DNA from: Trichlorobacter thiogenes
GTDB taxonomy: Bacteria; Desulfobacterota; Desulfuromonadia; Geobacterales; Pseudopelobacteraceae
Assembly: GCF_900167465.1 (NCBI RefSeq)
Contig: NZ_FUWR01000001.1
Span: 303,269-367,268 of the forward strand
Direction: 5' to 3'
DNA length: 64,000 nucleotides
Below the pieces are notes generated by a model. That model was not told the DNA's origin and did no database searches. It saw only the letters and a list, made by a program, of their open reading frames with translations. Below, piece by piece: positions 9,092 through 18,088 of the stretch. Numbering within the stretch: position 1 is the first letter of the stretch; each line of letters begins with the position of its first letter. The position numbers and the translations under genes are program-made.

Positions 9092-9835
9092 TTAATAGAG
9101 CCGGAAGACCACCGGCATGGTGATCTCGGCGGCAACCGGCGGTTTCGGAAAAGGGGCCACACTCTTAACTGTTTCTACGGCGCTATTGTCCAGCAGCGTA
9201 TGGCCGCTGCTCTCTTTGACATGGATTGAGCGGACGCTGCCGTCTTCAGCCACTACAAATGCCAAAACGACTCTGCCGCTCCAGCCCCTGCGGCGTGCAA
9301 GCTGGGGATAGGCAAGATGTTGTATGATCAGGTCGCGAATATAGGTGAAATGCGCGTTGATATAGCGTTGCTGCGCCTTTGCCTCTGTTACCGCTCCCCC
9401 ACCACCTGAGGGGGGCGACGACGCTGCTACCGTTTTTTTACCTGCCGATTCCCCTGTGGATGGCGAGGTGCCCCCATGAGCACCGGTCTGTGCGGCTGCC
9501 GGTTGACGTGACTGCGGCGCCGCGGCGCTTTGCGGTGCTGCTGTCCTTTCCTGCGCTACAGCGCTGCTCTGCTGCGGAGCTGGTGCAGGAAGCGGCTTCT
9601 GTTGAGGCATGGGAACCGGTGCGGCCTTCTTTGGGGGCGGAGCCGGCTTCGGCAGCCCGGCACCGGCTGCAGGCGCGGCTTTCGGTGCAGCGGTGACCAT
9701 CCCGGGCCGTAGCGAGGGGGCCAGAGTCAGGTCGATCATAACCGGCTTTGGCTGCTGCAGGTGTGGACCGGCGGCAATCAATAGGCCGACAGCGCTCAGG
9801 TGCAGCGCCAGAGAGAGACCGGTCCATTTGATCAT
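9092..9835 (-). CDS. TonB family energy transducer
   Basis: 247 residues. N-terminal signal-anchor helix (about 4-22, LSLALHLSAVGLLIAAG), a long Pro/Ala-rich periplasmic spacer (about 35-165), and a C-terminal TonB domain (RRGWSGRVVLAFVVAEDG, then VKESSGHTLLDNSAVETV). I chose ATG 9835 because GAGGTG precedes it and the membrane anchor begins there; a longer frame starts at 9892 inside the CobN-like gene. Lying between an exported CobN-like protein and a TonB-dependent receptor, it probably serves the local ExbB/DUF2149 complex. Confidence 0.88.
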   Translation of the reverse strand: MIKWTGLSLALHLSAVGLLIAAGPHLQQPKPVMIDLTLAPSLRPGMVTAAPKAAPAAGAGLPKPAPPPKKAAPVPMPQQKPLPAPAPQQSSAVAQERTAAPQSAAAPQSRQPAAAQTGAHGGTSPSTGESAGKKTVAASSPPSGGGGAVTEAKAQQRYINAHFTYIRDLIIQHLAYPQLARRRGWSGRVVLAFVVAEDGSVRSIHVKESSGHTLLDNSAVETVKSVAPFPKPPVAAEITMPVVFRLY

Positions 9836-9845
9836 CGGAGCACCT

Positions 9846-12800
9846 CTACCGTCTCCTGAATCCCCAGCCAACCAACCCGACCACCCCTGCAAACCCCAGC
9901 ATAAACAGCCAGGGGATCGGGGCCGAGGCAGCGCCGCTCTGTTGCCCGCCGGTTTCTTTCATCTCAAACCCTTCCACCTGTTTACCCTTTGCCGCCTTGC
10001 CGCTGCCGTCCGGCGCTGCACCGTTTGCCCCCTGTTTTGATGGTTGTGCGGTTGTCTGCGCTGCGGACTGTTGCGCCTTTTGTCCGCTTTTGCCTGCATC
10101 AGGCTGTTTCATATCCTGCAGAGCCTGTTTAAAGCCGGGTACCAGCGGCTTCAACCCCGGCACGGAAAGCAGGGTGGCAGTGGCAAATTCAGTCAGTTGC
10201 GGGTTGTTGCAGGTGTGGTCGCAGCAGGCCAGCCCCACTTCCTGAACCGTTTTTGCGTATTCTTCGGCCAGCTTTTCAACCACTTGGCTGTCCGGTTTCC
10301 AGTACTGTTTGCGCACCGTCTCCAGCATCCGGGCCACCACCGACTGGTAGGCCCACATGTTCTTTGATTTGCGGAACATATCCTTGATGCCCAGGCCGTT
10401 GCGGTCAACTACCCAGGTTTCATGCATCTCCTGCCATTTGGCGGCATCAACCGCCTCCGGCACGGTTACCTGCCAGCCCCAGAGGTGCTCGGTCACCTTG
10501 TCCACAAACCGCGCCCCTGCGTACCCCTCCTTCATCATCGCCTTGATCCACTCCGGGTTTAAGTAGCGGGAACGCATCTCCCGTCCCATCATCTTTTCAA
10601 GGGTCTCCTGAACCGGCTTCTTCGGGTTGGTCATGTTGGTGACATAGACCTCCGGGCTTTTGCCGTCCACGGCCCGGATCGCCATGGCGGTTCCCCCCAG
10701 GTACTGGAAGAAGTCGTCATTATCCAGGGTGGCAATGACATTGGAAGAACGGCTGTGAATGGCAATCTTGCTGCCGGACAGGGCGTTCTTCAGCAGGGTT
10801 TCCCCCAGTTTCCTGCCGCCATGCTCGGCGCTGTCCCCCCAGAACCCCTGGCCGTAGAGGTGGCTCATCCTCATAAAGTAGACATCAATCACCTGTTTTT
10901 CGTTATCCCAGGTGTTGGAGGCTACAATCACCTTGTCCAGATTGGTGCCGTAGGCCCCGGACGGTTCGGTAAAGATGCGAACCGAGGCCAGCCGCTGCGC
11001 CTTGTCCTCCGGCACCCCTTTTTCCAGCAGCATCTTTCTGGTCTTCTCAACATTGCGGCGGATCAGGTTATCCTCTTCCTGCTGATCCCGTGCCGTACTG
11101 ACCGCCTTGTCCAGCAGATCCATCAGGTTGGGAAACAGGTCGCGATAGAGACCTGAGGGGACCATGGTAACGTCAATCCGTCCCCGTCCCAGTTCGCTAC
11201 GGGGAATCAGTTCCACCCCCTGCACCCGTCCCCGCTCATCCCACTTGGGGCGCACCCCCATCAGGTACATGATCTGCGATTCCATCACCCCTTCATGGCG
11301 GATGGTCTCCGTTGCCCAGATGTTGAAGGTCAGTTTGTCCGGGTAGACGCCGTGACGTTTGCGGTAGCCCTCAATCAACTCCTGTGCCAGCTTTTTCCCG
11401 GTGTTGTAGGTGCCGGGTGAGGGGACAAAGGCAGGGTCAAAGGAGTAAAAATTCTTGCCGGTGGGGAGCGAATCCGGGTTCCTGATCGGGTCATTGCCAC
11501 TACCGGAAGGGATATAGCGCCCTGCCAGGGCAGCCACAAATGAATCAAGTTCCCGCTTGCCGCTTGCCTCAATGGCCTGCTCCATGGCAGCTATCCGTTT
11601 TTCCCGCTCGGCAGGGGCAAGGTTTTTCTCAATGGCAACCACCGCCTCTGCCGTACTGCGGCGGTAGCCTGCTTCCGGAGATCTGCCAAAGGTGTGCAGA
11701 CCGAACGGCGAGATCTTTTCGCCGATCTCCCTCAGGTAGTCGTCCAGCTCTTCCACCTGCTCAGGGGTGCTGATGCCGGTCAGTTTCAGATCGGTCAGCA
11801 TCCCGGTCTTGCGGGCCAATGCGTTGATATCCTCCAGCTTTGCCGCTGCAAGCTGCAGTGACTTCTCGCGGGCGGCGTTGTAGTCGCTGATTAATGCCGC
11901 AAGCTGCTTTGCCTCACGATTCATCCCTGACTTGTCCAGGGGAGGTGTCATGTAGTCAATAACCGTTGCCATGCCGCGCCGTTTGGCCTGCAGCCCTTCT
12001 CCCACGTCATCCACGATGTAGGGGTAGATGTTGGGCAGATCCTGAATCAGCAGTTCCGGCGGGTCTTCGCGGGTAAATCCCACCTCCTTGCCGGAGAGCC
12101 ACTCATGGGTGCCGTGGGTGCCGATATGGGCCACGGCATCGGCCTTGAAGCCCCGTTTCAGCCAGAGGTGGAAGGCGATATACTGATGGTGCGGGGCGAT
12201 ATGGATATCGTGGTACAGCTTCTTGATATCCTGCTCCCACCCCCGTGACGGCTGGGGGGTGAAAAGGATATTGCCGTAGCGGACACCGGGCAGCACCAGA
12301 AATTTATTCCCCTTCTGGTCGCTCCAGGTCATGATCTGCGCCTTGTCCGGCTCCCCCCAGTCCTTGACCACTGATTTGCGGAATCTGTCTGGCAGTTCCA
12401 TGAACCAGCTTTTGTAGACCTGGACCGGCAGCAGTACGGCATGGCCGCTACGGGCCAGCCGGTCGATCTCCGCCGGGGCCCAGTTGCCGATGTTCCGGCC
12501 ATAGGCATGGACCTCATCAAAAAGCTGCTCTTTGGAAACAGATCTGGCGCCAGCATCGTACCCTTCGATCTTTAAGCGGTTCAGGAGTTCATACAGGCTT
12601 TCCGGCATGACATTCAGGTAGGCGGCCCCGATATTCTGCTTGCCCGGCGGGTAGTTGTAGTAGATCAGGGCGATATGCTTGTCGCGGTTCTGCTTCTGCT
12701 GCAGGGCCAGCCAGCGTTTGACCCGCTGGGTCAGCCGTTCGATCCGTTCCGGTATCGGGCGGGTCTCGACATACTCCATGCCGCTGGCCTTGTCCTTTAC

Positions 12801-13943
12801 CCGCTCCTTGCTGGCCACCACGGTGGGCTGGATAATACCGGCCAGCTCCGGCAAACCGATGGAAGAGCTGCGTTCAAAGATATCCAGACCCACCGGCGAT
12901 TTTTCCCATTCCTCCTGTGACTGGGAATGCAGGCTGATGGCATCAATCACCGGCACACCAAGCCGGGTCAGGATCGGCACGGCCCGTTGGGGTGTGATGC
13001 CAACCTTTAAGGCAATCCCCACCACCACCTGCACCCTGGACTTGCCGTTTTCGTCAAAGAAAAATTGCTCTACAGATTTTTCCGATGGATAGCCAAAGAC
13101 CGGCAGCACATTAAGGCCCTGTTTTTCCAGCGCATCAATCAGGCTGTCCAACAGCGCAGTTTCGCCGTTATCCACCAGGTTTTTAAAGAAGGGGATGCCG
13201 ACCCAGGGGCCGGGCCTGCTGCGGTACAGGCGCTGATACTCTGCAAAACCGGTGACGGTCCGGTGGCCGTCTTTCAGATAGATACCGAACTGGGGAACCT
13301 GAGCAGGCGGCGCTGCCTTTACGGCTATACCGCAATCCCGCTGCAGCAGATACAGCACCATGTTGACGCAGTTTTCCAGTCCCCCCTGCTGCTGATAGGC
13401 AGCAACGGTCCGGTCGTTTTGCAGACCAAGTTCCTGGTCATCCTTGCCGTACATGCCACCCACGGCGTAGACCTTCATCCCCTGTCGCATCATGGCCTGC
13501 AGGGATGCCTTGAACGGCTCCAGACCACGGCGATCCATGATATGGACGACACTGAACCCTTTGCCTCCAGGCTGTAACGCCGGGAGCGCTGCGGCATCCC
13601 CCTTGGTCAGCACCTCAAATCGCACCCTGCCGGTCAGCTCGGGGTGGCGCTCCCTGATGGCCTGCACGGTTTTAACTGCCAGACTGCTGTTGTAATCTCC
13701 CAGGATCAGACGGACCTGGGCCGTTGTCCCGGCTGGGGCTGCGCTGTTGGAGGAAAATGGAAACACAAGCATTATCAACATGGTTGCCAGAATCAGCCAC
13801 GCATTGCTTCGATTCCAGCTCAAGGATGATCTCAAGGCGGCGAGGAATTTGGCGACGCAGGCGTACACGAAGTACGTTGAGGAGCCAACGACGAGCCAAC
13901 GAAGAGAGTGCCTTGAAATGGAATCGAAATTATTCCGGAACAT
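9846..13943 (-). CDS. Exported, membrane-anchored CobN-like protein (magnesium/cobalt chelatase large-subunit family)
   Basis: 1365 residues with the CobN/Mg-chelatase H-subunit domain across about 90-1270 (FNIWATETIRHEGVMESQ, GVRPKWDERGRVQGVELIPR, HIGTHGTHEWLSGKE). Unlike cytoplasmic CobN it has an N-terminal hydrophobic export segment (about 49-66, LILATMLIMLVFPF) and a C-terminal helix plus Arg tail (WLFMLGFAGVVGLVGWGFRRR), with a low-complexity spacer before it, so the bulk should be periplasmic. Residues 7-45 are encoded by a repeat element inserted in frame (13810-13926). The ATG at 13943 overlaps the DUF2149 stop by 14 bp; a start near residues 56-59 cannot be excluded. No CobS/CobT is visible, and the periplasm lacks ATP, so classical chelation is doubtful. 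Binding or remodelling of corrinoids is my inference. Confidence 0.88.
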   Translation of the reverse strand: MFRNNFDSISRHSLRWLVVGSSTYFVYACVAKFLAALRSSLSWNRSNAWLILATMLIMLVFPFSSNSAAPAGTTAQVRLILGDYNSSLAVKTVQAIRERHPELTGRVRFEVLTKGDAAALPALQPGGKGFSVVHIMDRRGLEPFKASLQAMMRQGMKVYAVGGMYGKDDQELGLQNDRTVAAYQQQGGLENCVNMVLYLLQRDCGIAVKAAPPAQVPQFGIYLKDGHRTVTGFAEYQRLYRSRPGPWVGIPFFKNLVDNGETALLDSLIDALEKQGLNVLPVFGYPSEKSVEQFFFDENGKSRVQVVVGIALKVGITPQRAVPILTRLGVPVIDAISLHSQSQEEWEKSPVGLDIFERSSSIGLPELAGIIQPTVVASKERVKDKASGMEYVETRPIPERIERLTQRVKRWLALQQKQNRDKHIALIYYNYPPGKQNIGAAYLNVMPESLYELLNRLKIEGYDAGARSVSKEQLFDEVHAYGRNIGNWAPAEIDRLARSGHAVLLPVQVYKSWFMELPDRFRKSVVKDWGEPDKAQIMTWSDQKGNKFLVLPGVRYGNILFTPQPSRGWEQDIKKLYHDIHIAPHHQYIAFHLWLKRGFKADAVAHIGTHGTHEWLSGKEVGFTREDPPELLIQDLPNIYPYIVDDVGEGLQAKRRGMATVIDYMTPPLDKSGMNREAKQLAALISDYNAAREKSLQLAAAKLEDINALARKTGMLTDLKLTGISTPEQVEELDDYLREIGEKISPFGLHTFGRSPEAGYRRSTAEAVVAIEKNLAPAEREKRIAAMEQAIEASGKRELDSFVAALAGRYIPSGSGNDPIRNPDSLPTGKNFYSFDPAFVPSPGTYNTGKKLAQELIEGYRKRHGVYPDKLTFNIWATETIRHEGVMESQIMYLMGVRPKWDERGRVQGVELIPRSELGRGRIDVTMVPSGLYRDLFPNLMDLLDKAVSTARDQQEEDNLIRRNVEKTRKMLLEKGVPEDKAQRLASVRIFTEPSGAYGTNLDKVIVASNTWDNEKQVIDVYFMRMSHLYGQGFWGDSAEHGGRKLGETLLKNALSGSKIAIHSRSSNVIATLDNDDFFQYLGGTAMAIRAVDGKSPEVYVTNMTNPKKPVQETLEKMMGREMRSRYLNPEWIKAMMKEGYAGARFVDKVTEHLWGWQVTVPEAVDAAKWQEMHETWVVDRNGLGIKDMFRKSKNMWAYQSVVARMLETVRKQYWKPDSQVVEKLAEEYAKTVQEVGLACCDHTCNNPQLTEFATATLLSVPGLKPLVPGFKQALQDMKQPDAGKSGQKAQQSAAQTTAQPSKQGANGAAPDGSGKAAKGKQVEGFEMKETGGQQSGAASAPIPWLFMLGFAGVVGLVGWGFRRR
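13810..13926. repeat. Palindromic repeat element, copy 1 (in frame within CobN-like gene)
   Basis: 117 bp with imperfect terminal inverted repeats: CGATTCCAGCTCAAGG at 13810-13825 and CCTTGAAATGGAATCG at 13911-13926. The interior contains GGCGGCGAGGAATT and GACGCAGGCGTACACG. The reverse complement of 18202-18322 matches it closely along its length. 117 bp is exactly 39 codons, so the CobN-like frame stays open across it. It carries no transposase; it resembles a MITE- or REP-like element. Confidence 0.85.
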
Positions 13944-14268
13944 AGATCACCTTCCCGTCTTTAAGTTGATAGGCAGTGCCCAGCCGTTCACCCTCGCCGG
14001 AAAGCCGCTTGTCGGTAACCTTACGGACCTTGATCTCCTTGCCCTTTTTGCTGATTACCTCAATCCTGCCGTCGGCAGCCTTCTTGGTGATGGTTACCTC
14101 TGACTTCGGGTCCATCAGGTCCAGCATGTTGTAGGCCATGAACAGGGCGATCATCATGCTGACGATAAAGACCACGCTGACGTCAAACAGGTTGGCAACG
14201 CCGGAGATCGGGTCTTCCAGCGGTTCGTCGTATTTTTCAAAGCGGTTGCGGCGTTTAAGATAGCGCAT
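13930..14268 (-). CDS. DUF2149 protein, ExbD-like partner
   Basis: 112 residues with one transmembrane helix (about 25-50). The helix begins GVANLFDVSVVFIVSMMIALF, with an Asp at its N-terminal end placed like the essential proton-carrying Asp of ExbD/TolR. A short charged periplasmic tail follows. The family is DUF2149 (no assigned function). It sits between an ExbB-like channel and the CobN-like gene, with 14-bp overlaps on both sides, so I infer it is the ExbD-equivalent stator/rotor subunit. GGAGGAGCG precedes the ATG. Confidence 0.8.
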   Translation of the reverse strand: MRYLKRRNRFEKYDEPLEDPISGVANLFDVSVVFIVSMMIALFMAYNMLDLMDPKSEVTITKKAADGRIEVISKKGKEIKVRKVTDKRLSGEGERLGTAYQLKDGKVIYVPE

Positions 14269-14851
14269 CGCTACGCTCCTCCTGCACCGGTTCGCTGGGG
14301 CCGCCCAGCCGTTGCCGCAGCATCTTCTCGGTAAAAAACTCCATCTCCCGCAGGTCGGCCCGCACCCATTTTTCCTTTACCAGCGACATCAGGTAGGCCA
14401 GCACGCTGCAGCCCAGACCGACCACCACGGTGGTAAAGGCGGTAACCATGCTGCCTGCCATCTTGGGCATGTCACCCTGGGCCAGCGATGAAAGGGAGAT
14501 TCCCATCGGGATCAGGGTTCCCATCAGGCCCAGCGCCGGTCCGACCCGGATTACAAAACGGATTTTATCCAGAGATTTGATCTGGGCCAGCTCTGCGGTC
14601 TGCAGCAGCCGTTCTGCCTGCAGATCAAGATCCGGCGCTGCTCCGGCTTCTTCCAGCGTTGCAGTCAACTGTTTCTGGAAGCGTTCAAGGGGGATTGAGG
14701 TGTCACGACGGCGCTCAATCCATTCCCTTAAAAAACCGCCGGAAAAGATGGCAACCCAAGCCACCAGCAGCACCAGTCCGGCCACTACGGGAAACAGCAA
14801 CACCGATGAAATCAGATATAAAAAGGTCTCAAGACCGGCCAGAATGTTCAT
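14255..14851 (-). CDS. MotA/TolQ/ExbB proton-channel family protein
   Basis: 198 residues. Three hydrophobic segments: about 10-36, about 105-130 (GPALGLMGTLIPMGISLSSL), and about 137-165 (MVTAFTTVVVGLGCSVLAYL), matching the TolQ/ExbB core with its long cytoplasmic loop after helix 1. It uses proton-motive force in the inner membrane. The start overlaps the upstream DUF2162 stop by 4 bp. It likely works with DUF2149 and TonB or directly with the CobN-like protein. Confidence 0.9.
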   Translation of the reverse strand: MNILAGLETFLYLISSVLLFPVVAGLVLLVAWVAIFSGGFLREWIERRRDTSIPLERFQKQLTATLEEAGAAPDLDLQAERLLQTAELAQIKSLDKIRFVIRVGPALGLMGTLIPMGISLSSLAQGDMPKMAGSMVTAFTTVVVGLGCSVLAYLMSLVKEKWVRADLREMEFFTEKMLRQRLGGPSEPVQEERSDALS

Positions 14852-15549
14852 TTGGTATCTCCTTTGCGCATAAAAAAACCTGCCAGCAGCGCCGCAGCCA
14901 GCAGTATCACCAGCAGCAGCGTCTGGCTGTTGTTCCCGCCTGCTGCTGCCGGTTGCAACTCCTTCAGAAATGAGCCGTACATCCCCTTGGCCTGTTCAAC
15001 CTTGGCCGGAAGAAACAGTGAGGCGATGAAGTACAGTCCGATGGTGATCATGGCCAGCCCCAGGGCCGGGATGCTTCCCTCGCTTTTCCCGGACTGTGTA
15101 AGCAGCATCACCAGCAGGGTCATGACGGTAAAGGAGATGCCCAACACCACCCCCACGGCCCAGGGCAGCAGCGGCAGGCTGTGCAGGGCCGTCCAGGTGG
15201 AAAAGGTCATGGCGGTCAGGCAGACCGGGCAGGGGATCAGTAATGCCAGAGAAGAACCGGGGGTGCATGCTGTTCCTGGCTTGCGTACCAGCCAGCCGCC
15301 CCAGAGGATCATCCCCAGCGCCATAACCCCATGCAGCCAGGGACCGCCCTTGAGCAGCGGTTCAAGCAGCTTCAGCAACCGCTCGGCCAGCAGGGCAATC
15401 AACTCAAACAGCAGCAGATACAGCCCCAGAGTCAGTGCGATTCCTTTGCGGCTGACCTGACCATATCCCAGTCCGGCGCCGGTCTTGACGGCAAAGATTC
15501 CCAGACTGAACAGGGTGCCACCGACCCAGAGCGCGATATTCAGATCCAT
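14848..15549 (-). CDS. DUF2162 predicted membrane transporter
   Basis: 233 residues, six to seven hydrophobic helices, family DUF2162 (predicted transporter, function unknown). A CPVC pair in the loop-helix (ALLIPCPVCLTAMTFS) could be redox-active or bind metal. I chose ATG 15549 because AAAGGAAG is 6 nt upstream; a TTG at 15564 overlaps the receptor stop. In this run it accompanies the ExbB-like, DUF2149 and CobN-like genes, a grouping I recognise from Geobacter and some methanogens. Confidence 0.78.
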   Translation of the reverse strand: MDLNIALWVGGTLFSLGIFAVKTGAGLGYGQVSRKGIALTLGLYLLLFELIALLAERLLKLLEPLLKGGPWLHGVMALGMILWGGWLVRKPGTACTPGSSLALLIPCPVCLTAMTFSTWTALHSLPLLPWAVGVVLGISFTVMTLLVMLLTQSGKSEGSIPALGLAMITIGLYFIASLFLPAKVEQAKGMYGSFLKELQPAAAGGNNSQTLLLVILLAAALLAGFFMRKGDTK

Positions 15550-15560
15550 AACGCTTCCTT

Positions 15561-17774
15561 TCAAAACTTGAAGCCCAGTTCTGCGTAACAGGAACGGCCC
15601 GGTGCCAAGGAGGAAGAGTAGTAATGCTCGTCAAACAGATTGGTGACAGACAGCGAGGCGGTTGCCCAGGCGGTAATCTTGTAACGCAACTTCAAGTCCA
15701 CGGTAAAATAGGGGTCATAGCTGCCCTGTACGCCGTTGACGGTGTCGGTGTTGGTGTCGCTGGAATAGCGCTTACCCACATAGCGACCGGTTGCCGTTGC
15801 TCCAAAACTGCCGTAATCCAGATCAGCCCCCAGATTGAACATATGTTCCGGTACATCGGTTACCCGTTTGCCTACGGTTGCGGGAACCGCACTGTTTTCC
15901 CTGATGGTCGCATCGGTGTAGGTGTAGTTGGCAAACAACCGCAACAGTGAGTCAAATTTCTGTTCTGCCTCCAGCTCTACCCCCCTGCTTTCGGCCTTGC
16001 CCGCGTTGGCCTTGTCTTTCCAGGTGGGGGTGGTTGAGGTGCTGTAGATCAGGTCGCTGATGTAGTTCTCAAAATAGGTGGCGGTAAATTTTGAACCTTG
16101 CCAGAGCCGCTGGCTGACACTTGCATCCCAGGAGATGACGGTTTCCGGTTTCAGGTTGGGGTTTCCGGCGTAGGTGGTGCCGCTGGAGGTGGTCCAGGTG
16201 CGGTAGAGATCATACACCGTGGGCGCACGAAATGCCTTGCCGCCGGATAGTTTGAACGTGGTTGTGTCAAACGGTCTGTAGACCAGCGCGCCTTTGGGGC
16301 TGAAGGCATCGGCGCTACGGGAATCGTAGGTTTGGGGATAGCCGACGCTGCCGACCTGATTGGCGTAGCCGTCGAAGGTCTCCCACCAGTCCTGCCGAAA
16401 CCCGGCAAACAGGGTCAGCTTATCCAGCAGTGCTATTTCACCCTCCGCAAAGAGAGCAAAGGTGCGGTCGGTTCCCTTTGATTCGTAGCTCAGGGCTCCT
16501 TTGGAGTTTTCATCCTGCCAGTTAGAGAGATTGTGTTCTCTGGAATGGGACCAGCCGCTGCGGTAGGCACCACCCACGGTCAGCAGATGCTTATCCAGAA
16601 TTGGTATTGAAGCCTGAATATCGGCGTTAAAGGCGGCTGCCGGGGTGTCGGACAGCTTGCCCGGCCCGCCGTTGCGGGTACCGCCGTTGGGCGGCGCAGC
16701 CGAGGTGGGGGTGGTTCCCCAACTGCTCATCTGATCAAGATAACCCAGGTTCAGCTTGTACTTGACCGTTGCCAGTTCTGTTTCAGCGCCAAATCCGTAC
16801 AGGTGCTGATCACTGCCGCCATTCCCCCCCAGAAAGGATGCCTCCCGTACTGTGCCGTAGCTCCAGACTTCAGCGCCGCTGCTGTTGCGCAGGTAGGTGG
16901 CCGGATTATCATAGGAATATTCGCCGGTTGACTTCATAAAAGATAGCTTGAGCTTCGTATTGGAAGGTAGTTCGAGCTCTGCCTTGGCGGTCAGGTTGTC
17001 CTGCCAGGCACCGTTTTTGCCTTTGTCTCCCAGCCGATAGCGGGTTGCGCCGGTATAATCAGTGGTCGGCTCCCAGCCGGTGATACCGGCAGTCGGCTTG
17101 CTGCTTTGTACGTTGCTGTCACTGCGGTAGCCGTCGGTGGCCAGATAGTCGTTATGCAGGTAGAGTTTGATTCTTCCCAGATACTTGTCACCGTAGGAGG
17201 CGGCAACCCGCCTGGTATTTTGCATGCCGTTGGGGCTGTCCAGGGCAAAACCGTAACCGCCAGTCAGGGTTAGTTCCTGCTTTTCAGGCATTCGGGTGAT
17301 CATGTTGACCACCCCCCCCATGGCATAGCCGCCGTAGAGACTGGAGGCCGGACCTTTAACCACTTCAATCCGTTCAAGGCTGCCGGGCGAAACACCTACG
17401 GACACCACCGATCCGGCGTAAGGACTGTTGATGGTAATGCCGTCCAGCATCACCAGCGTGCGGGACTGCCCCGGAATGCCGCGCAGGGTAATGGCTGACA
17501 TCCGGTCCATCATCCCCTTGCCCCGGGTTGTCATAACGCCGGGAATGGTATTAATCGCCTCGTCCACTGTTGTGATAGTCCGTTTTTCCATTTCCTCCTT
17601 TGTTACAACAGAGATGCTGCCCGGTGCGGTTGCCAGATCCTGTTCGGTTCTGGTTGCCGTCACGACAACCTGTTCCAGCCTTGCCTCACCTGGAGCGGTT
17701 TCCGCCTGCGCTGATCCGCACACCGCCACGACCAATGCCATCACTACGGCACATTGTTGCCTGTTCTTCTTCAT
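15561..17774 (-). CDS. TonB-dependent receptor, BtuB/FepA-like
   Basis: 737 residues from MKKNRQQC. Signal peptide ending AQA (about residue 25), a TonB-box region (EQVVVTATRTEQDLATAP), plug motifs (TIPGVMTTRGKGMMDRMSAI, ITLRGIPGQSRTLVMLDGI, GPASSLYGGYAMGGVVNMIT), then a barrel ending AELGFKF. ATG 17774 lies behind a GAGGGGGG site; the longer frame to 17936 runs through the riboswitch aptamer and is not translated. It is the first gene after tandem cobalamin riboswitches, so it probably imports a corrinoid. Confidence 0.9.
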   Translation of the reverse strand: MKKNRQQCAVVMALVVAVCGSAQAETAPGEARLEQVVVTATRTEQDLATAPGSISVVTKEEMEKRTITTVDEAINTIPGVMTTRGKGMMDRMSAITLRGIPGQSRTLVMLDGITINSPYAGSVVSVGVSPGSLERIEVVKGPASSLYGGYAMGGVVNMITRMPEKQELTLTGGYGFALDSPNGMQNTRRVAASYGDKYLGRIKLYLHNDYLATDGYRSDSNVQSSKPTAGITGWEPTTDYTGATRYRLGDKGKNGAWQDNLTAKAELELPSNTKLKLSFMKSTGEYSYDNPATYLRNSSGAEVWSYGTVREASFLGGNGGSDQHLYGFGAETELATVKYKLNLGYLDQMSSWGTTPTSAAPPNGGTRNGGPGKLSDTPAAAFNADIQASIPILDKHLLTVGGAYRSGWSHSREHNLSNWQDENSKGALSYESKGTDRTFALFAEGEIALLDKLTLFAGFRQDWWETFDGYANQVGSVGYPQTYDSRSADAFSPKGALVYRPFDTTTFKLSGGKAFRAPTVYDLYRTWTTSSGTTYAGNPNLKPETVISWDASVSQRLWQGSKFTATYFENYISDLIYSTSTTPTWKDKANAGKAESRGVELEAEQKFDSLLRLFANYTYTDATIRENSAVPATVGKRVTDVPEHMFNLGADLDYGSFGATATGRYVGKRYSSDTNTDTVNGVQGSYDPYFTVDLKLRYKITAWATASLSVTNLFDEHYYSSSLAPGRSCYAELGFKF

Positions 17775-17798
17775 TACGTTCCCCCCTCGGGTTAATGT

Positions 17799-17964
17799 AC
17801 AGATGGAGCGGTCTTCCGGCTCAGGGCTACCTACTTGTCCACCTTCCCAGGATAATATCCCAGTGGCTGTACCCTCCCCGGAACTGGGTTGGGTTGGACG
17901 TTCGTTCCCTTTACGGCTGCGGGGCAGCGGGGGCATTTAACCCCTCTTCCTAAACTCCATCTGT
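17799..17964 (-). promoter_or_regulatory. Cobalamin riboswitch, proximal copy of tandem pair (TonB receptor-CobN run)
   Basis: Minus strand: closing stem ACAGATGGAG/CTCCATCTGT (17955-17964 with 17799-17808), GGAAGAGGGG, GCCCCGCAGCCGTAA, GCCACTGGG box, GGGAAGGTGG, GAGCCGGAAGACC. It is close in sequence to the copy at 2967-3120. The receptor start is 25 nt away with no terminator between, so translational control is likely. Confidence 0.92.
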
Positions 17965-17978
17965 CTGAAATCATGCAT

Positions 17979-18016
17979 AAAAAAAGTCCGCTTGCGCATA
18001 CCACGCAGGCGGACTT
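17979..18016 (-). terminator. Intrinsic terminator between tandem cobalamin riboswitches
   Basis: Minus-strand stem AAGTCCGCCTGCG / CGCAAGCGGACTT (one mismatch) followed by seven Ts. It has the same position and nearly the same stem as the one at 3138-3176. Confidence 0.9.
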
Positions 18017-18088
18017 ATCGTATTTAAAGTCTGGCTCATCAAGGCGCACTCACCCTTTACCAGAGGGTTCAATTGAGTGCTAAGATCA

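Noticed and set aside
17775-17936. N-terminal extension of the TonB receptor frame
   Set aside because: It overlaps the proximal aptamer; a signal peptide and ribosome binding site fit ATG 17774.
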